From Flavobacteriales bacterium (lineage in GTDB: Bacteria > Bacteroidota > Bacteroidia > CAIKAF01): a DNA stretch of 47,972 nucleotides. Below the pieces are notes generated by a model. The model did not search any database. It worked only from the letters and a program-made list of their open reading frames with translations, and was not told where the DNA came from. Every line of letters starts with the position of its first letter. Position 1 is the stretch's first letter. This document shows, one piece after another, positions 41,807 to 47,972 of this stretch. The translations under genes and the position numbers were made by a program. The DNA is taken from assembly GCA_025451295.1 (NCBI GenBank), contig JANWKQ010000057.1, positions 1-47,972 on the forward strand. The letters run 5' to 3'.

Positions 41807-42898
41807 TCAGGTAGTAGCTAGCACATACTCCCGGTTCTCGATCTTCCGGGTACGATGCTTCAATTTGGCAATGATCTCCTCCTGTGTCATGGTTACATTG
41901 GGATCAAGGATCACATAATATTTAGCCAGGGTTTTATATTTCTTAAGCATGAGAAATAACCATACCGTTGTAAAATCTACTGTATGAAAAACAATGGCAT
42001 CTTCTTTTATGTAGGCATCAATATTATCCATGAATTCTTTTGGATGATCTGTCCAATGCCTGTTAGGACGCAGGTGATGGCTGATGTGATAACCATCGTT
42101 CCAACTTTTTTTGTTGTAGGTGGTATTGATACAGGTGATACTGTTGCGGTGACAATTACCGGGGGTAGGTGCATCTACAAATGCATGCTGGGCCCAATTG
42201 CCGGCCATCATCATAAGTCGTGTAAAGAACAAAGGAATGATAAATACCACCAGCGTGGCTTTAAAGCTGAGGGTTATTGAAAGTGCAACGCAAAGGAGAA
42301 TAAAACCAGCCTCTCCGATGATCATCCACCACATAATAGGTTTACGATTCTTCTTAAGAAAATATGCGACCAACTGCCCCATTCCAATAAAGAAAAAGGT
42401 AGAAAAATACAGCAGAAAACCTCTAACGGAATCCCTTCGGAAAGGCATGGTCGTGGAAAGATCCTCTTCCATATTATTTTCCGGATGATGCATGGCTACA
42501 TGGTGTGCAAAATAGGTTTCAGGTGTTTCACCAAAGAAGGGACCTATAACCCAGGGGATAAAGTTGTTCCACTTTTTGTATTTATGCTTAAAGAAGGATC
42601 GATGTGAGGTATTATGCAGCATAAGAATAAAGGGGCCTAAAAAAATGGCCCAATCCAAAAACAGATAGATGGCTACCACCCCCCACCATAGATACCAGGG
42701 GGTATTTGGATTCATACTTAAATAATAGATAAGGGCCGCCATTGGGGGGAAAATCGCCAATAACTTGAGTGATAACCTAACAAAAGGCATATCCCTTTCA
42801 TCGTTGATGTACTTCAACCAAAATCGTTCGAAAGCGTTGTGTTTTTCTTTTTTAACGAATACCGGATCGGTAAGTGTTATGTGTCCGTTTGTAAGCAT
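41807..42898 (-). CDS. Membrane fatty acid desaturase
   Basis: The 363-residue integral membrane protein has the three His clusters that hold the di-iron centre: HNTSHRSFFKH (His95, His99, His105), HHVAMHH (from 132) and HISHHLRPNRHW near 270, with four or more membrane helices between and around them. It should introduce a double bond or a hydroxyl group into an acyl chain of a membrane lipid. The position of the bond cannot be told. The gene is transcribed alone, divergent from the lipoprotein gene at 43035. Confidence 0.88.
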   Translation of the reverse strand: MLTNGHITLTDPVFVKKEKHNAFERFWLKYINDERDMPFVRLSLKLLAIFPPMAALIYYLSMNPNTPWYLWWGVVAIYLFLDWAIFLGPFILMLHNTSHRSFFKHKYKKWNNFIPWVIGPFFGETPETYFAHHVAMHHPENNMEEDLSTTMPFRRDSVRGFLLYFSTFFFIGMGQLVAYFLKKNRKPIMWWMIIGEAGFILLCVALSITLSFKATLVVFIIPLFFTRLMMMAGNWAQHAFVDAPTPGNCHRNSITCINTTYNKKSWNDGYHISHHLRPNRHWTDHPKEFMDNIDAYIKEDAIVFHTVDFTTVWLFLMLKKYKTLAKYYVILDPNVTMTQEEIIAKLKHRTRKIENREYVLATT

Positions 42899-42994
42899 GT
42901 GCCTAATTACAGCTCAAAAATAGCCATTTTTTATGGGATACCCAACCCGGATTTGAGGGGAAGTGCTAACGATTGCTAAAGTTTGGCATTGGGT

Positions 42995-43028
42995 TTGGAT
43001 AAACATTCGTAGGAATCATTTAAATTTG
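42995..43028 (+). promoter_or_regulatory. Promoter of the lipoprotein-secreted protein-AlkB run
   Basis: TTG at 42995-42997 and TAAATTTG at 43021-43028 (spacer 23) match the Bacteroidota consensus. The -7 box ends only 6 bases before the ATG at 43035, so the transcript would be leaderless or nearly so if this site is used. Confidence 0.5.
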
Positions 43029-43034
43029 TGGACC

Positions 43035-44213
43035 ATGAAAAAACTGTACCCCATTCTTTTAGGCATATTTTTCGTAGCATTTCTGGGAGGATGCTATTCT
43101 GCCAAGAAATCATATGAAAGAGGAGATTATGATATGGCTATTACCCTAGCCGCCAAAAAACTCCGTAAAAAACCGGATGATCAAAAAACCATTGAGATCC
43201 TGGTGAACTCATGGGAAATTTCTAATCGTGTTGACAAGGATGAGCTTAATAGTCAGCTTTCTGGCAGCAATCCTGATTGGGAAAGGGTTTATGCATTGTA
43301 CAAAAGACTTGATGATCGTCAACGGATTGTGATGCAATTACCCAAATTAAAACCAGAAAGCCGTCACACCAATGTGGATTTTGTTTATGAAGACTATGGA
43401 TCGGCTCTGAATAACGCCAAACAGAATGCCATTGATGACCTCGTAAAAAAGGGGGATGAATTTCTGAGCAAAGGAGATCGTTTTAATGCCAGAACTGCTT
43501 ATGATTATTACAATAAAGCTTATGGTTATGATAATAGCAACAGTAGCATAAAAGGCAAAATGGATCAATCTGTAGCGATTGGAACTACGCATATGCTGGT
43601 TCAGGTAGCAGCAGGAAGCCAGGTTACATTACCCGAAAATTTCATCCGAGATGCGTTGAACAGGAAATGGACCAACTTAGAGAATAACTGGTTGAGGATC
43701 CATAATATATTTCAGGGTAATTTTGTTTATCATTACTTTACCGATGTGTTGATCAATTCAGTGGTTGTTAGCCCCGAAAGAGTGGCAGAAACTTCCTATG
43801 TAGATACAAAAAAGATAGAGGATGGATGGGAATATGTAAAAAATGGAGATGGTTCCGTTAAGACAGATTCTTTGGGAAATAAACTAAAGCAACCCGTGTA
43901 TCGCGATATTACCAGTACAGTAAGAAAGTACACAATGACGAAAGATGTCGTCATTAATGGTACCGTAGTTATTTATGGAATTGACTCAGACAGAAAATAT
44001 GCGAATGATGCGATTTCCGGAAATTATGCGTTTAATTATTCATATGGGACTGCCACCGGTGATAGCAGGGCATTGAGCACCACGTCACAAAGTCTGATCA
44101 ATAAAAAACCGGTGAACTTTCCAACGAATAATGAATTGATCATGAATGCGAATACTACTTTTGGAAATGCCGTCTATGATAAGGTAAGCCAATATAAATC
44201 TGTATTTCAGTAA
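43035..44213 (+). CDS. Lipoprotein with TPR-like helical repeats
   Basis: About 392 residues from the ATG at 43035 (the frame is open to 42963, but only the inner start gives a proper signal peptide). KKLYPILLGIFFVAFLGGC is a type II signal with Cys20. The first 170 residues contain helical TPR-like pairs (YERGDYDMAITLAAKKLRKK; FLSKGDRFNARTAYDYYNKA), after which the protein becomes beta-rich with many Asn, Tyr and Thr residues. I do not recognise the C-terminal part. It abuts the secreted-protein gene directly (stop at 44213, ATG at 44214) and may form an envelope complex with its product. Confidence 0.7.
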   Translation: MKKLYPILLGIFFVAFLGGCYSAKKSYERGDYDMAITLAAKKLRKKPDDQKTIEILVNSWEISNRVDKDELNSQLSGSNPDWERVYALYKRLDDRQRIVMQLPKLKPESRHTNVDFVYEDYGSALNNAKQNAIDDLVKKGDEFLSKGDRFNARTAYDYYNKAYGYDNSNSSIKGKMDQSVAIGTTHMLVQVAAGSQVTLPENFIRDALNRKWTNLENNWLRIHNIFQGNFVYHYFTDVLINSVVVSPERVAETSYVDTKKIEDGWEYVKNGDGSVKTDSLGNKLKQPVYRDITSTVRKYTMTKDVVINGTVVIYGIDSDRKYANDAISGNYAFNYSYGTATGDSRALSTTSQSLINKKPVNFPTNNELIMNANTTFGNAVYDKVSQYKSVFQ

Positions 44214-46250
44214 ATGAAAAAACTCAGCTATTTTCTGTTCATTTCTCTCATGGCCGTTTGTGTCATGGGGTATGGACAGGAAATGGTTGAGTATAAAGAT
44301 CAGTCGATCACCATTACCAATGCGGATGTACGAAAAAATGAGATACGTGCCGGTGTGCAGGGTGTTCAGCTAACCTGCTATGCTGTATTTAAGTATGGCG
44401 ACAACAACATTAAGGGAGCCAGTGAAAGTGATTATCTCCGACAGTATTATTTCTTTCTGGAAATAAAAAAGGGAGAAAACTCAGACAGGATCTTTTATCC
44501 ATTACACAATCCTGATCAAGAAAACAAGGAAACTACTTTTGATGAGTACTATAAGGTTAGGGTAACCACCCCGGGGAAATATTACGTAAGGATCTTTATT
44601 CCCTATCATCATTTTCAGTTAATCCCGGGATTTCATAAAATAAATGTGAGCCTAAGTACCTGTGATGAAAAAGCAAAATACTTCTGGAGGAATCTTTATC
44701 AAACGGATATTACGATTGATCAGCCACCTACATATATGGCTAAAATTACTGTTAAGAATGCCCGACTGGTTGAACAAAAATATGACCGGCCTGCTACCAA
44801 GATCCCTTTTTTCGGGTTGTTTGTCGGGGGTAAAAATACCAAGGCCGGCCAAGGATTACCGGATGCTTCCTGGAAAGTGAAAGTAGGGAATGATGTGATG
44901 TATGAGTCACCGGTTAACAAAAATTCTCTGGATGTTTTATCCGGAAGTGCTACCTTTAAAATATCAAAAGGAGACCCGGTAAAGCTCATTATTTTCGATG
45001 AGGATTATTTTAAATCCGACGATGAGATTGGATCTATCAACTATTATTCTACCAATGATATTGGAACTGATGAACGAACTAATTTTGCCTTTCAGGATGT
45101 TGCCACATCTCATATCATTTTCGAGAAAACGGTCATACCAGCGATTTCGAGCATGGTTTTAGACTATCATGTAAAAAAGCATGACGGGGTTACCGGAATG
45201 GAGGTGGAGATACTATATGTAATGGCAGGCTTGCAAGCCGGAGATGCAGTGATCATACGTCCTGTGTTCAGAGATAAAAATGGTAAAACAATTGTGCCTG
45301 ATTTTGTGAAACTCGTAGAAACTGATTTTGAAATTAATGCAGCTACTGGAAATCTGGTAACTAAAAAGAACGGACCTGCCAAGCAGGTGTTTTTTATTCC
45401 TCATTATGCCTGTATGCCTGATATGTATCCTGGTGTGGAATTTTTGATGGATAGTTATGCAGAGGTAATTCAATCACAATTCTCCCAAAACAAACTCAGT
45501 TCTTTTGGTATTATCAGGGATGATGTAAATATCCAGGTGGAATCTGTTGAAGAAAACAGTTACAATGGATATTGGGGCCTGAAGTTTCCAATGACTCTTG
45601 ATATTCCTATGATGTATTATGATGATCTTAAATATTCCGACATTTCGAATTCGATTCGGATTTTTGTAGATGATACAATGGAGATCACGAACAAGATGCA
45701 GATCATTTCATTTTTTGGGGATACGTCCCTTGGAGCCTTTCATATGAGAAAGATCAGACACGACAAAACACTTCATATTCCTTATTCGTCCCTCAATCTT
45801 TCTAATACAAACCACAAGGTTACTATTTATACCCGTTCGGAATACTTGGGAAATCATACCCTCATCAACAAGGATACTTTTCAGCTTGAAATTACTAATC
45901 CGCAGTTGGTGCATGTGAAGCCCTTTGATTTAAGATTCAAAATAAAAGGAAAGAACTTTGAAAAGGGACTGGCAAGAATTTATCGGGGTAATACGTTGTT
46001 GGCCACCATGGATCTGAAGGAAGAAAACAAAGCCAAAAAATATAAATTCAAAGTGGATATTTCCGAATATTTGTTTCACACAAACGACGAGTTAAGAATT
46101 GAGATTGTTGGTGTGGATTACTTCAGAACTGAGAAAGTGCTTTACAAGCGGCTGCTTGAGCCACTACAGATCAACTATAACATCATCCCTGAATACACTA
46201 AAAAATCAAAAACGGTGATAGGAGTGAGGATACAACGATCTAAGAAATAA
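44214..46250 (+). CDS. Secreted beta-rich protein, unknown function
   Basis: The 678-residue precursor has a signal peptide (KKLSYFLFISLMAVCVMGYGQ) and a long, beta-rich mature part without cysteine clusters or a T9SS C-terminal domain. Several sections look like C2- or Ig-like sandwiches (VKLIIFDEDYFKSDDEIGSI resembles a calcium-type C2 strand pair with acidic loops; also LDYHVKKHDGVTGMEVEILY). I do not recognise a named family. It is flanked without gap by the TPR-like lipoprotein and by the AlkB-like gene (1-base overlap), so all three probably form one operon. Confidence 0.68.
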   Translation: MKKLSYFLFISLMAVCVMGYGQEMVEYKDQSITITNADVRKNEIRAGVQGVQLTCYAVFKYGDNNIKGASESDYLRQYYFFLEIKKGENSDRIFYPLHNPDQENKETTFDEYYKVRVTTPGKYYVRIFIPYHHFQLIPGFHKINVSLSTCDEKAKYFWRNLYQTDITIDQPPTYMAKITVKNARLVEQKYDRPATKIPFFGLFVGGKNTKAGQGLPDASWKVKVGNDVMYESPVNKNSLDVLSGSATFKISKGDPVKLIIFDEDYFKSDDEIGSINYYSTNDIGTDERTNFAFQDVATSHIIFEKTVIPAISSMVLDYHVKKHDGVTGMEVEILYVMAGLQAGDAVIIRPVFRDKNGKTIVPDFVKLVETDFEINAATGNLVTKKNGPAKQVFFIPHYACMPDMYPGVEFLMDSYAEVIQSQFSQNKLSSFGIIRDDVNIQVESVEENSYNGYWGLKFPMTLDIPMMYYDDLKYSDISNSIRIFVDDTMEITNKMQIISFFGDTSLGAFHMRKIRHDKTLHIPYSSLNLSNTNHKVTIYTRSEYLGNHTLINKDTFQLEITNPQLVHVKPFDLRFKIKGKNFEKGLARIYRGNTLLATMDLKEENKAKKYKFKVDISEYLFHTNDELRIEIVGVDYFRTEKVLYKRLLEPLQINYNIIPEYTKKSKTVIGVRIQRSKK

Positions 46251-47320
46251 TGATGAAGGTAACGGATCTTAAATATCTATGGGGATTTTTTGGAGTTCCA
46301 TCCATTGTGATCGTTTCGCTTCTTTCATCAGGCTATTGGACTTTTTTTGCACCGGCGATTGCTTTTATTGTTATTCCTGCACTGGAACAAATATTACCAC
46401 GGAGCAGAACGAATCATTCTGAAGAAGCTGAAACCTCCAAAATGTCGAATCTGTTCTTCGATTTTTTGTTATACCTCAACCTTCCTATCCAATTCGGAAT
46501 GCTTGCTTATTTTTTATATATAGTAACCTATGGTGGATTAGCCGATATTGAACTTATCGGAACCACGATTAGTATGGGAATTGCTTGTGGAATACTTGGG
46601 ATCAATGTGGCCCATGAACTGGGTCATCGTACTCAAAAATTTGAGCAACTGATGGCCAGAACCTTATTGCTCTCCTCATTGTACATGCATTTCTATATTG
46701 AACACAACAGAGGCCATCACAAGAATGTAGGCACCCCGGTTGATCCCGCTACCTCCAGGTTGAATGAGCCAATCTATATTTTCTGGTTTCGTTCAATTAT
46801 CGGGAGCTATTTCTCTGCGCTGCGACTGGAAAAATTAAGGTTAGAACGAATGGGTTTGGGTGCCTGGTCATTCAGGAATGAAATGCTCCGGTTTGCAGTC
46901 ATCCAAATTCTCTTTGTTGCTGTCATCGGACTTATTTTTAGCCCTCTCACTATTTTGTATTTTCTGGCTGCCGCCGCGGTGGGAATACTCCTTCTTGAAA
47001 CAGTGAATTATATTGAACATTATGGGCTTCGTCGCCTGGAATTGGAACCCGGACTTTATGAAAAGGTAAAGCCAACACATTCCTGGAATTCTGAACATAT
47101 TCTTGGCAGAGTGATGCTCTATGAATTAACCAGGCATTCGGATCATCATTTTAAGGCGAACCGGAAATATCAAATTTTACGGTATTTCGGGGAAAGCCCA
47201 CAATTACCATTGGGCTATCCTGCTTCAATGGTGGTTTGCATGTTTCCTCCGGTCTGGTTTTCAATCATGAATCCAAGAATAAGAAAAATTAAATCAGCAG
47301 AGGAAGCATTGTCTGCCTGA
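46250..47320 (+). CDS. AlkB-like membrane di-iron hydroxylase (alkane 1-monooxygenase family)
   Basis: The 356-residue protein has about six membrane helices and the His clusters HELGHR (122-127), EHNRGHHKN (151-159) and HSDHHFKANRKYQ, plus the signature NYIEHYGLRR that separates AlkB from acyl desaturases. AlkB hydroxylates the terminal carbon of alkanes or related chains using electrons from rubredoxin; no rubredoxin is fused or adjacent. In Bacteroidota the natural substrate may be a lipid rather than an alkane. Its ATG overlaps the stop of the secreted-protein gene by one base. Confidence 0.88.
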   Translation: MMKVTDLKYLWGFFGVPSIVIVSLLSSGYWTFFAPAIAFIVIPALEQILPRSRTNHSEEAETSKMSNLFFDFLLYLNLPIQFGMLAYFLYIVTYGGLADIELIGTTISMGIACGILGINVAHELGHRTQKFEQLMARTLLLSSLYMHFYIEHNRGHHKNVGTPVDPATSRLNEPIYIFWFRSIIGSYFSALRLEKLRLERMGLGAWSFRNEMLRFAVIQILFVAVIGLIFSPLTILYFLAAAAVGILLLETVNYIEHYGLRRLELEPGLYEKVKPTHSWNSEHILGRVMLYELTRHSDHHFKANRKYQILRYFGESPQLPLGYPASMVVCMFPPVWFSIMNPRIRKIKSAEEALSA

Positions 47321-47385
47321 AAATCTGTTCAATTCTTTTTTGCCGGACCGGCAACCTAAGCAGGAAATAAATTTAGTTTTATGCC

Positions 47386-47972
47386 ATGAACTTGATCATC
47401 GAAGCTGGCGGGACTAAATCAAACCTGGTTTTTGTTGAAAACGGTGAGATCATTTCCTCCTTTGTAGAAGGTGGAGTGCACTTATCAAGAGAATCAACGG
47501 AGGATTTTGAAAAAAGGGTCCATCGGTGGAGCGAATTACAGCCCGTTAAAATTCAGACTGTTTTTCTGTTTGCAGCAGGTAAAATAAATGTAGAAAAGAA
47601 GGATCGTTTTATACAGATCCTTTCAAAGGGAACCGACGGAGCCACCATTGAAATTCATTCCGATTTGTTAGCAGCCTGTTATGCCACTGCAGGGAATGAA
47701 AAAGGAATTGTTGGGATATTAGGGACGGGGTCTAATTCCTGTTTTTATGATGGGAAATCGATTGTTAAAAAGGTAGCACCGGGGGGCTTTATTCTGGGAG
47801 ATGAGGGAAGTGGAAGTGATATAGGAAAAAAAATACTGATAGATTATTTGAGAAATGCAATTCCTCTAGCCTTGAGGAAACAACTGGAGGATGAATTTAA
47901 ACTAACATCTGATCTGGTGATCCAGAATATATATGGAGGAACAATAAAGGATGCGGTAGATTTTTGCAGCCG
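47386..47972 (+). CDS. N-acetylglucosamine kinase-like BadF/BcrA-family ATPase, 3' end missing
   Basis: The frame opens at the ATG 47386 and runs open to the window edge (195 codons seen of perhaps 280). Motifs of the sugar-kinase/actin fold are EAGGTKSNLVF at the N-terminus, GIVGILGTGSNSC (phosphate loop 2) and GGFILGDEGSGSDIGKK, the signature of the BadF/NAGK group. The likely reaction is ATP-dependent phosphorylation of N-acetylglucosamine or a related amino sugar recovered from the cell wall. A TAAATTTA box (47368-47375) precedes the start. The C-terminal part is outside the window. Confidence 0.82.
   Translation, partial: MNLIIEAGGTKSNLVFVENGEIISSFVEGGVHLSRESTEDFEKRVHRWSELQPVKIQTVFLFAAGKINVEKKDRFIQILSKGTDGATIEIHSDLLAACYATAGNEKGIVGILGTGSNSCFYDGKSIVKKVAPGGFILGDEGSGSDIGKKILIDYLRNAIPLALRKQLEDEFKLTSDLVIQNIYGGTIKDAVDFCS

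Noticed and set aside
1-47972. CRISPR arrays, transposases, phage genes or integration sites
   Set aside because: I saw no regularly spaced repeats, no recombinase or phage proteins and no tRNA-linked duplication. The long inverted repeat at 11696-11755 is the only candidate mobile-like element and has no coding capacity.

Overview
The window looks like a chromosomal segment of a Bacteroidota bacterium, probably of the Chitinophagales/Sphingobacteriales type. The base composition is A+T-leaning. Several genes are preceded by the phylum-specific promoter TTG-N20-TAnnTTTG. One secreted peptidase ends in a type IX secretion (T9SS) sorting domain. DAHP synthase is fused to a C-terminal chorismate mutase, and tmRNA does not encode its CCA. 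I see no phage, plasmid, insertion-sequence or CRISPR signature. No gene-free stretch exceeds 300 bases. The species cannot be fixed from the sequence alone.

Layout. (1) 1-4.9 kb: the end of an unknown gene, a GT-C type membrane glycosyltransferase, a small unknown protein, then on the minus strand a DUF1569 protein, a PhzF-family protein and a B12-binding radical SAM protein. (2) 5.0-11.6 kb: housekeeping genes (rseP, an ALDH7-type aldehyde dehydrogenase, a lipoprotein, hemW, a TetR regulator, DAHP synthase-chorismate mutase). (3) 11.6-12.3 kb: the ssrA (tmRNA) gene on the minus strand with a run of three hairpins behind it. (4) 12.3-13.5 kb: a T9SS-exported zinc-peptidase-like protein. (5) 13.5-25.7 kb: the most unusual part, a glycan or glycolipid locus. 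It starts with an acyl carrier protein, a KAS III-like ketosynthase, a GT2 glycosyltransferase and a GNAT acyltransferase. A glycosyltransferase-like gene on the opposite strand, another GT2 and a Wzm-type ABC permease follow. Next come four genes carrying five phytanoyl-CoA-dioxygenase (PhyH) domains, a membrane-anchored methyltransferase, and a Wzt-type ATPase with an extra C-terminal domain. (6) 25.8-29.6 kb: DNA-3-methyladenine glycosylase I, a VOC protein and a kinase-less beta-propeller/Y_Y_Y sensor-like membrane protein. (7) 29.7-36.1 kb: a 2148-residue single-module highly reducing type I polyketide synthase (KS-AT-DH-ER-KR-ACP). (8) 36.4-42.9 kb: a persulfide dioxygenase-rhodanese, a SnoaL-like lipoprotein, an M23 peptidase, an HxlR regulator divergent from a three-gene redox operon, and a fatty acid desaturase. 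(9) 43-48 kb: a lipoprotein plus secreted-protein pair of unknown role, an AlkB-like hydroxylase and the start of an N-acetylglucosamine-kinase-like gene.

Working model (inference). The 13.5-25.7 kb locus builds an acyl-decorated glycan on the inner face of the membrane. It tailors the glycan with a set of Fe(II)/2-oxoglutarate oxygenases, may cap it by methylation, and exports it through Wzm/Wzt, whose C-terminal domain could read the modified end. The oxygenase genes sit between the two transporter genes, which argues for a shared pathway. The polyketide synthase nearby has its own strong promoter and could supply a reduced acyl chain, but nothing in the sequence ties the two together.
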